64,000 nucleotides of DNA from Ardenticatenaceae bacterium (GCA_020634245.1 JACKCC010000007.1:1-64000), one strand, 5' to 3'; numbered from the stretch's first letter, positions 54,079 to 63,204 are shown. The notes: a model not told the origin generated them from the letters alone. Translations and numbers: made by a program.

Positions 54079-57000
54079 GTGACAGAAAAACGCATTCGCC
54101 AAATCCGCATGGGAGTTGTGGCACTTGTTCTACTAATTAGTGGGGCAATCTATATTGCTCTGCCTTTTGCCGCTGTTCATTTTGCACAGGCTCCTTTTAT
54201 TGGCTTTCTGCTGGATCCCAATTTAATTAGCAGTGATGCAGGTGAAAGTCATTGGCCGGCTAAAAAGCTGCTTCTCCCAGTTACATACCCTGATCGATTA
54301 ACGGCCGTTGACGGTGTTCCCGTTCAAAATCTAGCCGAATACCGAATGCTGATAGCCGAAAAATCATTTGGTGACAACGTAACCCTGACGCTGCAACAGC
54401 CCCGTAATTCTCGCGTTGAGCCAAAAGTTGACGTACCAGCAGAACGTAATGTGACGGTGCCCCTTATCGCATTAAGCAGTAGTGACTTGTGGAATCGGTT
54501 CTGGTTGTTTTATCTGGTGGGAGCGCTCATGTGGGTGTTTGGGGCGTGGGCGTTTCGTATTCGACCGGATGCCGAAGCTGCCCAGATTTTTGCTCTTTCG
54601 ACTTCTCTGGGAGCAGTTGCCGTCGGCGGTTTGTTTGATTTAACCACAACGCAGTGGTTCATCCGTTTTTGGGTAATAGCTTTATCGTTGTTTGGCAGCT
54701 TTAATCTGCTGCTGGTGCTCGTCTTTCCTCATGAAATTCGTCTAGTTAACCGCTTTCCTCGTCTGAAATGGCTGGCGCTGCTGCCGGGCATACTTGTTGC
54801 CATTTGGGGCGAAATATGGCTGTACAATTCGACCGATTTATGGTCGTATGCTATTGCCTGGCGGGCTGCCTATTTTCTGAATGGAATTGCCCTGGCCCTC
54901 TCATTTGGCATTTTGATTTTCCGAAGCTTTTGGTCGCCATCGCCGCTGGTACGGCAGCAAGGCCGCTTGATCCTTGTAGGAGCAGCACTAGGATTTACTC
55001 CACTCCTGCTTTTTTTCACGCTGGCATCTATTCCTATTCGGTTTAGCTGGTTAACCGAGTCATTTTATGTGCCACCAGTCGTCATTTATCCCTTTGCCAT
55101 CGCCTACACGATTGTCCGTTATCGGCTGCTGGATTTTGATTTTGTCTGGCGGCGTAGTTTGGCTCATGCACTGCTGACCGGCTTGTTGATTGGTGTTTTG
55201 ACACTGGCGGTGAGCAGTTTGCGGGTTGTTCTGGCCCCATTTATCAATGTGAATAACCCGATCTTGCTGGCTTTGTTGATTGTGGCCGTGGCCCTGGTTT
55301 ACGACCCGCTGCGCAACTGGCTGCAACAAGGATTAGAGCAGACAGTTTTCCGGCAGCCGGTAGCTTTTGATGAGCTGCTGCGCAAGTACAATCGGGCTTT
55401 GACAACGGCCGTTCACGCTGATCAGGTTGCCGACATGCTGCTAACCTATGCCCATGATGGGGTTCCCAGCACAGAAACCGAACTTTACCTGCCTGACAGC
55501 AAAATGAGCTGTTACAGCGGCTACAACAACAGTGGCAGCTTCAAACTGGATATGGATTCGCCGGTCGTGGATTTTCTTAAACTGCAAACCGGTGTCATCG
55601 ACCTGGCTGAAGAGCGCGCCTGGCCCGACACATTCCATCAGAACCGGCAGACAGTAGCCACAATGAAAGCCGCCGCCATAGTGCCCATGAACAATGGCCA
55701 GGAACTGCTGGGCTGGCTGACCGTCTCTCCCAAGGAAAATAAACGACATTTCAACCCACTGGAACTCTCTTATTTGCGCTCATTGGCTGATCAATCCCTT
55801 ATTGGCCTGGAGCGGGCCAACGTCATTCGCCGTCTGGAAACACGTATTGCTGAACTGGATTTGTTGAGCCAGTTTTCGCAATATTTAAACTTTACGATAG
55901 ATTTTGACGACTTGCTGGAATTGACTTATGTCAACTATCAGCGCTTGATGGGCATCGAGGATTTCTTTGTCTCCTGGCGCAATCCCGACACCGGCGATAT
56001 TTTCACCGCCTTTTATGTAGAAAAGGGTGAGCGCGTGCAATCGAGAGAAGGCCGGGACAAGATTGTGACCGACCCGCGCATCCTTGAGGTGATTAATACA
56101 GGACAGATGACGGTCCAGGAGGATGAGAACGGCCGTTTCTGGATTATCGCCCCGCTCAACGCCGGGGCCGACACCCTGGGCGCGCTTCACACCATCTACC
56201 ACGAACCGGGCTTGAAACTGCTGCGTCGTGAAGAACAGTTATTTGGCGTATTTGCCGACAGAACGGCCGTTGCCCTGGATCGCCTGCAAACCCGCAACCA
56301 ACTGGAGGAACGTGCCCAACAGCTTGAAATCATCAACCAGGTCACCATGACCCTGGCCTCCACGCTGGAACTGGAGCCGCTGCTCAACCTGATCCTGGAC
56401 AAAGCCATGGAACTGCTGGATACCGAAGCCGGCACGTTCATGCTCAAAGTGGATGACACCGGTGAACTGGAATTCCGTGTGGTGCGCGGCCCGGCCAGCG
56501 AAGATTTGCTGGGCAAGCGGTTGACCATCGGCACCGGGCTAGCCGGGTCGGCCGCCCAGTCAGGAAGGGCAGTACTGGTCAATCGGGTGCAGGATGACAA
56601 ACGCTGGTTCAATCAAGTTGACGCCACTACCGATTTTCACTCCCAATCCATTTTGACCGTGCCTCTCCTGCGTAAAAGCACGGTGTTAGGCGTGGTACAG
56701 GTCATCAACAAGAAAAATGGCGCACCGTTTGACGAGGTAGACCAATCGCTGCTGATGGCCTTTGCCGGGCAAGCGGTGGTTGCGCTGGAAAATGCGCGGT
56801 TGTGGGAGCAGACGGATAAGGAATTGCAAGAGCGCGTCAGTGAGTTATTCATGCTCCAGCAGTTGGACCGGGATTTGAACACGACGCTGGACCTGGATAA
56901 CGTACTTAATCTGACACTGGACTGGATTTTGCGGATTTGCGATGGCTCAGCGGGGGCAATTGTGTTGAAGAATGGGAATGGTGACGGCCGTCCCCGGCTG

Positions 57001-58059
57001 CGGGCCACTCGCGGCTACGATAAAGATTTCGATCCGGCAGTCATCAATGCCGATGCTCTGGAAAAAGGATTGGTCGGCCTGGTTTTGCGTACCGGCGAGC
57101 CACACGTCACCGGCAATGTCCATGAGGAGAAAGATTATGTCGATGCTTCCTTCTCGACCCATTCGCAAATGACCGTGCCCATCATCCACAAGCAGCAGCT
57201 CATTGGCGCGATCGCCATTGAAGGGGTTGAGTTTGATGCCTTTGACAATGCCACGTTAGAAACGGCCGTACGCGTCACCAATCACGCCGCTGTAGCCATT
57301 ACCAACGCCATCCTGTATGACCAGGTACAGGCGGCCAACCAGGCCAAGTCAGAATTCGTCTCAATGGTTTCCCACGAACTCAAAACACCCATGACATCGG
57401 TCGGCGGTTATACCGATTTAATGCTCTCCGGCATGACCGGCGAGTTAACCGAGCAGCAGCGGAACTTTTTGGAAACCGTTTCGGTCAATATCAAACGAAT
57501 GGGTCAGTTAATTCAGGATTTGACCGACATCTCCCGCATCGAAACCAATCATTTGCGGGTCGAGTTAGCTCCGGTTTCGTTCACCAACGTCATAAGCGAC
57601 ACGCTGCAAATTGTGCGCGGCCCGTGCGATGGCAAAAGCATCAACCTACACCTGGATTTGCCGGCCGATTTACCGCTGGTGTTGGGTGACAAAGAACGGC
57701 TGGTACAGGTAACGACCAATTTACTGAGCAATGCCTGCAAATATTCCCCGCCCGAAACGGACGTTGACGTGGTTGTCCGTGCCACAACAATGACTCTGAA
57801 ACCTAATCAGCCCGAACAGCCAGTGGTCGTTTGTTCGGTCAGAGATAAAGGGTATGGTATTTCGAAAGAGGATTTGAAACAGTTATTCACCAAGTTTTTC
57901 CGGGCCGATGATCCCAATATACGCAAGGCAACGGGAACGGGTTTAGGTCTGTCGATTACGAAGGGGATTGTGGAGCTGCATAACGGCCGTATCTGGGTCG
58001 AAAGTGAACTGGGCAAAGGCACAACCTTCCACGTCGCCATCCCCCAGGTTGCCCAATAA
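54079..58059 (+). CDS. Large membrane sensor histidine kinase with PDZ-like loop and multiple GAF domains
   Basis: A 1326-residue kinase starting at GTG 54079. An N-terminal TM helix (12-32) is followed by a PDZ-like extracytoplasmic segment (about 70-112, LTAVDGVPVQNLAEYRMLIAE) and seven or eight more helices up to about residue 395. Then come about four GAF-like domains: ~420-590, 605-755, 765-920 and 930-1080. The phosphoacceptor helix is FVSMVSHELKTPMTSVGGY with His1099, and the ATPase domain ends the protein (NLLSNACKYSPPE, VRDKGYGISKEDL, TGTGLGLSITKGI). It resembles the 7TM-type kinases that sense an external signal. No response regulator is adjacent. Paralogue of the kinase at 29692. 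Confidence 0.9.
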   Translation: MTEKRIRQIRMGVVALVLLISGAIYIALPFAAVHFAQAPFIGFLLDPNLISSDAGESHWPAKKLLLPVTYPDRLTAVDGVPVQNLAEYRMLIAEKSFGDNVTLTLQQPRNSRVEPKVDVPAERNVTVPLIALSSSDLWNRFWLFYLVGALMWVFGAWAFRIRPDAEAAQIFALSTSLGAVAVGGLFDLTTTQWFIRFWVIALSLFGSFNLLLVLVFPHEIRLVNRFPRLKWLALLPGILVAIWGEIWLYNSTDLWSYAIAWRAAYFLNGIALALSFGILIFRSFWSPSPLVRQQGRLILVGAALGFTPLLLFFTLASIPIRFSWLTESFYVPPVVIYPFAIAYTIVRYRLLDFDFVWRRSLAHALLTGLLIGVLTLAVSSLRVVLAPFINVNNPILLALLIVAVALVYDPLRNWLQQGLEQTVFRQPVAFDELLRKYNRALTTAVHADQVADMLLTYAHDGVPSTETELYLPDSKMSCYSGYNNSGSFKLDMDSPVVDFLKLQTGVIDLAEERAWPDTFHQNRQTVATMKAAAIVPMNNGQELLGWLTVSPKENKRHFNPLELSYLRSLADQSLIGLERANVIRRLETRIAELDLLSQFSQYLNFTIDFDDLLELTYVNYQRLMGIEDFFVSWRNPDTGDIFTAFYVEKGERVQSREGRDKIVTDPRILEVINTGQMTVQEDENGRFWIIAPLNAGADTLGALHTIYHEPGLKLLRREEQLFGVFADRTAVALDRLQTRNQLEERAQQLEIINQVTMTLASTLELEPLLNLILDKAMELLDTEAGTFMLKVDDTGELEFRVVRGPASEDLLGKRLTIGTGLAGSAAQSGRAVLVNRVQDDKRWFNQVDATTDFHSQSILTVPLLRKSTVLGVVQVINKKNGAPFDEVDQSLLMAFAGQAVVALENARLWEQTDKELQERVSELFMLQQLDRDLNTTLDLDNVLNLTLDWILRICDGSAGAIVLKNGNGDGRPRLRATRGYDKDFDPAVINADALEKGLVGLVLRTGEPHVTGNVHEEKDYVDASFSTHSQMTVPIIHKQQLIGAIAIEGVEFDAFDNATLETAVRVTNHAAVAITNAILYDQVQAANQAKSEFVSMVSHELKTPMTSVGGYTDLMLSGMTGELTEQQRNFLETVSVNIKRMGQLIQDLTDISRIETNHLRVELAPVSFTNVISDTLQIVRGPCDGKSINLHLDLPADLPLVLGDKERLVQVTTNLLSNACKYSPPETDVDVVVRATTMTLKPNQPEQPVVVCSVRDKGYGISKEDLKQLFTKFFRADDPNIRKATGTGLGLSITKGIVELHNGRIWVESELGKGTTFHVAIPQVAQ

Positions 58060-58098
58060 TCTTTCATGAAACGTTGATGAATCGTCGGTTTGAGGTCA

Positions 58099-58126
58099 TT
58101 GACATGAAATTTTTGTAGAGTATACT
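58099..58126 (+). promoter_or_regulatory. Promoter of the 16-codon unit
   Basis: TTGACA (58099-58104), 16-bp spacer, TATACT (58121-58126). Only 6 nt separate the -10 from the ATG at 58133, so the transcript would be leaderless. Confidence 0.75.
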
Positions 58127-58132
58127 AGCACC

Positions 58133-58183
58133 ATGAGCGGATTAATGACAAAAGAAGCATCCCGCAAACTATTCAAAAAATAG
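58133..58183 (+). CDS. Possible leaderless 16-residue peptide
   Basis: ATG 58133 to TAG 58181-58183 encodes MSGLMTKEASRKLFKK, a short basic amphipathic peptide. A consensus promoter ends 6 nt before the ATG and a strong terminator starts 2 nt after the stop, giving a unit of about 85 nt. It may instead be a small non-coding RNA. Confidence 0.45.
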   Translation: MSGLMTKEASRKLFKK

Positions 58184-58184
58184 C

Positions 58185-58216
58185 AAGCGCACGCAAAATT
58201 TTGCGTGCGCTTTTTT
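58185..58216 (+). terminator. Strong intrinsic terminator of the 16-codon unit
   Basis: AAGCGCACGCAAAA and TTTTGCGTGCGCTT (58185-58212) form a 14-bp palindrome that ends in TTTTTT. Confidence 0.95.
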
Positions 58217-58295
58217 GTTTATTTACCGTAAACACTCATGGTCTTTTCCCGGCAGAGAAAAAGGCCCAATCTATAAAAGAGGAGCGATATAAGTT

Positions 58296-58550
58296 ATGAT
58301 GGATAATGCGATGATTGGTAAGATCAAGAAAGCCAAGATTTATGCGGAAGAACGAGCCGATCGAATTGTGTTTGAATCGTTACGGGTGCGCCTTCAAGGG
58401 GATAATAATGAAGCACCCCACATCGTTGAATATGACCACGGCCAATGGCATTGCGACTGTGACTTTTTTGCCTCCCGCGGCCGCTGCAGCCATTCGATGG
58501 CGATTGAGCGGGTTTTGCAAAATATGGTTGAACTGGCCCGCGACAATTAA
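58296..58550 (+). CDS. SWIM zinc-finger protein
   Basis: An 84-residue protein. WHCDCDFFASRGRCSHSMAIERVL contains Cys53-x-Cys55-x8-Cys64-x-His66, the SWIM zinc-binding pattern (CxCxnCxH). SWIM domains bind DNA or protein partners and are often fused to helicases or transposases; here the domain stands alone. Start is one of several Met codons; GGAG lies about 12 nt before ATG 58296. An ACGGCCGT lies between its stop and the next terminator. Confidence 0.88.
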   Translation: MMDNAMIGKIKKAKIYAEERADRIVFESLRVRLQGDNNEAPHIVEYDHGQWHCDCDFFASRGRCSHSMAIERVLQNMVELARDN

Positions 58551-58580
58551 TTACGGCCGTTTCTTTTTCCGATAACTTGA

Positions 58581-58612
58581 AACGTGTCCGGTCTGTACCG
58601 GGCACGTTTTTT
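58581..58612 (+). terminator. Intrinsic terminator after the SWIM gene
   Basis: AACGTGTCCGGT (58581-58592) pairs with ACCGGGCACGTT (58597-58608, one T-G) over CTGT, followed by TTTT. Confidence 0.92.
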
Positions 58613-58644
58613 GTTATAATTGGCCAGCTACAAGGAAGGACTGG

Positions 58645-58965
58645 ATGGAATTAGTAAAACGAATTGACGAACATGTAGGAGCCAACGCAGAAAAATTTTA
58701 CAAGACGACGCTTTTTCGCAGTGATACGCTCTTGTTGGGCTTGAATTGTTTGGAACCGGGACAGGTGCAAAAAGCGCATGACCATGCCAATCAGGACAAA
58801 TTTTATTACGTGGTGGCGGGCAACGGCCGTTTCCAACTCGGTGAAGAACAGGTCACAGCCGGAGCCGGTGAAGTCGTTTGGGCGCCGGCCGGCGTGGTGC
58901 ATGGCGTCACCAATGAAAGTAACGGCCGTTTAACACTTTTAGTAGGAATTGCCCCAGCCCCATGA
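58645..58965 (+). CDS. Cupin-domain protein
   Basis: A 106-residue single-domain cupin. KAHDHANQDKFYYVVAGNGRFQLG gives cupin motif 1 (His pair and a possible Glu/Gln ligand), and GEVVWAPAGVVHGVTN gives motif 2 with His. Such small cupins bind a metal and act as isomerases, dioxygenases or sensors; the substrate is unknown. AAGGA before ATG supports the start. A TATAAT stands at 58615, without a good -35. It overlaps the next gene by ATGA. Confidence 0.88.
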   Translation: MELVKRIDEHVGANAEKFYKTTLFRSDTLLLGLNCLEPGQVQKAHDHANQDKFYYVVAGNGRFQLGEEQVTAGAGEVVWAPAGVVHGVTNESNGRLTLLVGIAPAP

Positions 58966-59597
58966 GGAAACGATACATGACCATCGGCGGCGTCGCCTTC
59001 GATATGAAATTAGTAATCTTCGTCACCCTGGCGACGGTTTTGCCCATGCTGGACTATTACAACCATCGCCTGACCAGCTACAAGGCGTATGACCGGGTGA
59101 TTTATTACTTCATCATCCCCATGCTGGTCGTTTTGCTGGTTTTCCACGAAGCACCGGCCGATTACGGGTTTCGCTGGGGCAATTGGCGGGTCGGGTTGGC
59201 GTGGACGGCCGTTGCCGCCCTGGGCATGGCCATTATCCTCTGGTTCATCGCCCGCACACCAGCCATGCAAACCTACTACGAGGCTCGCGCTCCCAAAGAG
59301 ATTTTGCGCTTAATTTACCTGAACGGCGTCGATCTGTTCGGCTGGGAATTTATCTGGCGCGGGTTCATGCTCTTTGGATTAGCCCGCATCTTAGGGCCAG
59401 GCCCGGCCATTCTCATCCAGGCCATTCCGTTCGCCTTCATGCACCTGGGCAAACCGGAAATTGAAACATTGAGCACCATTTTCGGCGGCATCGGCTTCGG
59501 CTTTGTCGCCTGGCAATCGGAATCTTTTGTTTACCCCTGGCTGATCCACTGGTTCATCGTCACGTTTACCATGCTGATTGCCACCGGAAGGATTTGA
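58962..59597 (+). CDS. CPBP-family intramembrane metalloprotease homologue
   Basis: A 211-residue membrane protein. GWEFIWRGFMLFGLA carries the Glu and Arg of motif 1 (usually EExxxR; here the pair is Glu-Phe), FAFMHLGKPEIETLST the motif 2 His, and WLIHWFIVTFT the motif 3 His. About six helices. Members (CAAX protease/Abi type) cleave prenylated or peptide substrates in the membrane. The first Glu of the usual EE pair is the only clear acid, so activity is uncertain. Starts within the cupin stop (ATGA overlap), so they are coexpressed. Confidence 0.82.
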   Translation: MRKRYMTIGGVAFDMKLVIFVTLATVLPMLDYYNHRLTSYKAYDRVIYYFIIPMLVVLLVFHEAPADYGFRWGNWRVGLAWTAVAALGMAIILWFIARTPAMQTYYEARAPKEILRLIYLNGVDLFGWEFIWRGFMLFGLARILGPGPAILIQAIPFAFMHLGKPEIETLSTIFGGIGFGFVAWQSESFVYPWLIHWFIVTFTMLIATGRI

Positions 59598-59599
59598 TG

Positions 59600-59672
59600 C
59601 AAGGGAGCAAAGGGCACGGGTGCAGGGGAGAATTTCTCCCTTGCTACTCCACTCCCCCCGCTCCCCTGCCCT
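59600..59672. repeat. GC-rich palindromic repeat between CPBP and methyltransferase genes
   Basis: AAGGGAGCAAAGGGCACGGG then GGGGAGAA/TTCTCCC and CTCCCCTGCCCTT. It resembles the 48756-48830 repeat. It fills the gap between the CPBP stop and the methyltransferase start. Confidence 0.65.
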
Positions 59673-59679
59673 TGTATCT

Positions 59680-60909
59680 ATGACCGACTTAACTTTGACA
59701 CTCACTATCATGGCCCACGGCGGGGCAGCGATGGGAAGGGATGGCAACGGCCGTCCCGTCTTCATCCCCTACACCATCCCTGGCGAAACGGTGCGCGCCC
59801 GGCTGACCGACGAAAAGCGTCACTACGCCCGCGCCGAACTGCTGGAAATCATTGAGCCATCCCCCGACCGGGTCGAACCGCGCTGCCCGTATTTTGGCAT
59901 TTGCGGCGGCTGCCACTTCCAACACATGATCTACGAACGCCAATTGCAAGCCAAACAAATCGTTGTCAACGACCAGTTACAGCGCATCGGCAGCTTCGAC
60001 GAAGTCAACGTCAGACCGGTTAAACCCAATCCTACGCCCTGGGGCTACCGGATAGATGCCAGCCTGAGTCCTGTTCCCGGCGGCGGCCTGGGCTATTGGT
60101 CGCCAATAAAACGAGAAGTCATCGCCATTAACACCTGCCCCATCATCCATCCCCGTTTGCAGGAGTTATGGCAGGATGTGGACCTGGATTTGCCTGGCTT
60201 GCGCAAATTAACCCTGCGCGTTGGCGATGATGAAGCGCTCCTGGCGGCGCTAGAGATCAACGATGTGGAGCCGCCGGAACTGGAAGCCGATTTCCCGGTA
60301 TCCATCGCCATCGTTTTACCCGATCAGACAGCCGCTTCGCTAGTGGGCGATAATTACATCGTGCAGCGGGTAAAAGGGCGCGATTTTCGCGTCTCGCCCG
60401 GCTGTTTTTTCCAGCCCAGTCCGGCCGCTGCCGAACTACTAGTGGATACGGTTCTGGCTTACGTTGATTTGAACGAAGCGAATTCAGTCATCGAGTTGTA
60501 CAGTGGGGTGGGCATGTTGACGGCGTTTTTAGCAGAGACGGGGGCGGCGGTTACGGCCGTTGAGCTAAACCCGGATGCGGTGGGAGATACGGCCGTTAAC
60601 CTCAGCGATTTCGACAACGTGACTCTGTACGAAGGGCCGGTTGAAGAAATCCTGCCTCTACTCGCTGTCCAGCCGGACGTCATGGTTGTCGATCCGCCTG
60701 ATGGCGGCCTGTCGGATGGCGTCATCAAATCTATCACCCGATTGGCCCCCTCACGCCTGGTTTACGTCAGCGCCGATTTGCCGGCCCTGGCCCGCGATGG
60801 CAAAAAACTGGCTCAGGCCGGGTATCAATTGATCGAAGTCCAGCCCATCGACATGACGCCGCAGGCGTTCCGGATTGACGCCGTTTCCCTCTGGCATTTC
60901 GTAGGATGA
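59680..60909 (+). CDS. RlmD/TrmA-family RNA methyltransferase homologue lacking the nucleophilic Cys
   Basis: A 409-residue protein starting MTDLTLTLTIMAHGG at ATG 59680. The N-terminal region is TRAM-like (~1-60). Cys69-x5-Cys75-x2-Cys78 plus a Cys in INTCPIIHP form the [4Fe-4S] site of RlmD-type enzymes. The C-terminal SAM domain has ELYSGVGMLTAFLA and MVVDPPDGGLSDG. The family motif VSCxPxTLARD is VSADLPALARD here, so the Cys that attacks uracil C6 is Ala. Target would be 23S rRNA or tRNA uridine; it may be inactive or have another role. The frame is open upstream through the repeat at 59600, so this ATG is preferred. Confidence 0.85.
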   Translation: MTDLTLTLTIMAHGGAAMGRDGNGRPVFIPYTIPGETVRARLTDEKRHYARAELLEIIEPSPDRVEPRCPYFGICGGCHFQHMIYERQLQAKQIVVNDQLQRIGSFDEVNVRPVKPNPTPWGYRIDASLSPVPGGGLGYWSPIKREVIAINTCPIIHPRLQELWQDVDLDLPGLRKLTLRVGDDEALLAALEINDVEPPELEADFPVSIAIVLPDQTAASLVGDNYIVQRVKGRDFRVSPGCFFQPSPAAAELLVDTVLAYVDLNEANSVIELYSGVGMLTAFLAETGAAVTAVELNPDAVGDTAVNLSDFDNVTLYEGPVEEILPLLAVQPDVMVVDPPDGGLSDGVIKSITRLAPSRLVYVSADLPALARDGKKLAQAGYQLIEVQPIDMTPQAFRIDAVSLWHFVG

Positions 60910-60932
60910 TTTGTTATCAAACGAGTTGAGCC

Positions 60933-60998
60933 AAGTGCCAGGCACGGGGCAAACGGTCTTGGTTTACCCGAAATCTTCCGCCCCGTGCCTGGGCACTT
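60933..60998. repeat. Palindromic intergenic repeat, copy 3
   Basis: AAGTGCCAGGCACGGGGC (60933-60950) and GCCCCGTGCCTGGGCACTT (60980-60998, one extra G). Lies 24 bp after the methyltransferase stop. Confidence 0.8.
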
Positions 60999-61026
60999 TT
61001 ACCGAAACTACAAGTTGTGAATAACC

Positions 61027-61908
61027 ATGTTAAAAGTCATCATCGATTTTGACGGCACACTCACCGCCGAAGAAGAACAGGCCGCCCTTTTGCGGGAAGC
61101 CATGCTTACCACCCTGGCCGAGGAAATTATCCACATGCCCCGCGCCCAACTGGCGGCCGATTATCAGGCCACACGCGCCCGGCTGCTGCAAAATCCGCAG
61201 CAGTACCATTGGGACGTTAACGGGCTAATCGCCTCTTATTGCGACGAAGGCGCGTTCATCCTGAACACAACGACAGTGCAAACCCTGCTTAAGGAAAACG
61301 AGTCGTATTTTCAGGCGGTGACCGCTGCTTTCCCAAATCCTGAATATGATCCGGTAATTGATTGCGTCAATATGCTGTTCCATCGACACACGGCCGAACT
61401 GCCGCTGCTGTTCCGCCCGGCGGCGCAGCCGGTATTGGCCGAACTGGTTGCCCATCCACAGCGCCAGCCCATCATTTTGACCAATTCGCTGGGCGACAAA
61501 GTGGCCCGCCATCTGGCAGCGCTGGGCTTTGGCGATGAGGTCGCCATCCTGGGCGACACGCGCCAGTACGACATGGCTCCCGATTGGGAGCAAACTTTTG
61601 TCCATCCAACGCTGGGCGATTTGCAAATTTGGCCGGTTGCTGGGCAGTATCCCATCGATTTGCGCCGTCCGGCTTATTACAAGGCGCTGCGGCAAGCGGC
61701 GGCCGATGGTTCGCAGCTGGCGGTGGTGGCCGATACATTTTCGCTGCCGGGGGCGATGCCGCTGCTGATGGGCATTCCCTTTTTGCTGACGCGGACAACA
61801 TACACGCCGGATTGGTGTTTGCAAGCGATAGACGCCCATCCATTGGGCATTGTTTTGGATGATTTAGCCGATTTACCGACGGCATTAGATCGCCTGCCAG
61901 GCGGATAA
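61027..61908 (+). CDS. HAD-superfamily hydrolase
   Basis: A 293-residue protein. VIIDFDGTLTAEEEQ gives HAD motif I (two Asp), IILTNS motif II, and LAVVADTFSLPGAMPLLMG is the motif IV region. Family members are phosphatases; substrate unknown. The start ATG 61027 has no clear ribosome binding site. Its stop TAA (61906-61908) lies within the 8-bp target duplication of the adjacent IS, so the gene stays intact. Confidence 0.82.
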   Translation: MLKVIIDFDGTLTAEEEQAALLREAMLTTLAEEIIHMPRAQLAADYQATRARLLQNPQQYHWDVNGLIASYCDEGAFILNTTTVQTLLKENESYFQAVTAAFPNPEYDPVIDCVNMLFHRHTAELPLLFRPAAQPVLAELVAHPQRQPIILTNSLGDKVARHLAALGFGDEVAILGDTRQYDMAPDWEQTFVHPTLGDLQIWPVAGQYPIDLRRPAYYKALRQAAADGSQLAVVADTFSLPGAMPLLMGIPFLLTRTTYTPDWCLQAIDAHPLGIVLDDLADLPTALDRLPGG

Positions 61909-61909
61909 C

Positions 61910-63204
61910 CCAGGACCTTTCCAAACTCATAAATAATTGTAAAGGGCGAAATTGATCTTGGCATTGGCCATACGCAACATGGTTGGCAGATTTGTGAAGC
62001 CAAGCTTGCCAGCTAACCCGACAATGAAGTTGTTAATTGTAGCCACTACGCTGGCTTGTGGTGTTCCTGACATCCTGGTTGCATCTTCCTTGAGCGTGAC
62101 ATCGCGACGGTAATGTAACCCATTTTCAATGCCCCAGTGATGGCGTGTCCACGCTAACAAACAGGACGCATCGGCACGTTCCTGGGGAACGCTAGTAATG
62201 CCATAAACAACTTCGTAGGTACATTTGCCAGTGGAGAGTTTTGTCACTTTTCTCTCCAGCTTGAAAACCTGACGCAATCCAGGCCAGTTGATAAAGCGGG
62301 TGTCATCGCTCATTACCGTGATAGTTCGCTGCTCCAAACGACCATGCGTTTTATTTGTCGCTTGGGCAATACCTTGGGGCAGCGGTGGCGTGTGCCATCC
62401 TTTCTCTTTGCGCGGCGGCACAAAGAATTGCTCGACATCCCCTAGCAAACGGGGCTGGTTGCTTTTGACAAACCAAAGATAATCGCCACCCTGAGCCATA
62501 ATCTGCACCGACAACTTCCGTTGAGCGAACATAGCATCTCCAGAGACAACCCGCCCTCTCAAGTCGAGTTGGTGCAGCAATTTGGGCGCAGCCTTGATTT
62601 CGTTTTCCTTTGCCTTCTTATCAACCTCTACTTGAGCCAAAACAATCCCTTCTTCCGGCAAGTAGGCGGCCAATAGATGAACGCCCTGTGTTTTTCCCGC
62701 AGGAATTGTGCCGCGCAAAGTCTTGCCATCCATCGTAATGAGGACGCTTTGCTGTCCGCCATAGTTCAGATGCAAGAATTGGCGGAATATCCGATGCAAT
62801 TCATCCGCTGATATGACTTCATCCAGAACGCGTCGGATCGTGTTCAAGGATGGGGCCGTAAATCGTGTCGTTGGCAATACCGCAACCAAAAGCGAGCGGC
62901 GTAAGCGAATCCAAGCGGTAATGCCAGTCGGCGTATGCTCACCGGATAATCGGGCTAACAAGATGGCTGACAATAAAAATGGCAATGGGTATAGTTTCCC
63001 CTGCGCTTTTCGCGTGTCTGGGATCTGTTGGAACAATTCAAAAAGGCCACCCAGGTCAAAAACGACGTTTTCTAATTGTTCGTTTGTAAATGTGATATGC
63101 TTCGTAATGAACCTCTTTTGTTTACTTGGTGGTCTTGGAAAATCTCAAGTGTAACAAAATGAGGTTCTTCTAGTTATTTTCTTATGAGTTTGGAAAAGTC
63201 CTGG
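61910..63204 (-). mobile_element. ISAs1-type insertion sequence with inverted repeats and target duplication
   Basis: The 23-bp terminal inverted repeats at 61910-61932 and 63182-63204 differ at one position; the shared core is TTTCCAAACTCATAA. They are flanked by CGGATAAC direct repeats at 61902-61909 and 63205-63212 (8 bp, or 9 with the shared C). Size is 1295 bp with one transposase gene. No ACGGCCGT occurs inside, in keeping with recent arrival. Confidence 0.93.
61927..63036 (-). CDS. ISAs1-family transposase
   Basis: A 369-residue DDE transposase from a TTG at 63036. The catalytic region includes LITMDGKTLRGT, GDAMFAQRKL (Asp pair), and HHWGIENGLHYRRDVTLKEDA, the Glu-bearing signature. 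The N-terminal region IPDTRKAQGKLYPLPFLL is normal for the family. The frame stays open upstream: in-frame ITKHITFTNEQL starts at ATT 63108, with AGAGG just before it, and that extension fits better with family length. No ATG exists in the frame. Function: cut-and-paste movement of the IS. Confidence 0.88.
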   Translation of the reverse strand: MFQQIPDTRKAQGKLYPLPFLLSAILLARLSGEHTPTGITAWIRLRRSLLVAVLPTTRFTAPSLNTIRRVLDEVISADELHRIFRQFLHLNYGGQQSVLITMDGKTLRGTIPAGKTQGVHLLAAYLPEEGIVLAQVEVDKKAKENEIKAAPKLLHQLDLRGRVVSGDAMFAQRKLSVQIMAQGGDYLWFVKSNQPRLLGDVEQFFVPPRKEKGWHTPPLPQGIAQATNKTHGRLEQRTITVMSDDTRFINWPGLRQVFKLERKVTKLSTGKCTYEVVYGITSVPQERADASCLLAWTRHHWGIENGLHYRRDVTLKEDATRMSGTPQASVVATINNFIVGLAGKLGFTNLPTMLRMANAKINFALYNYL

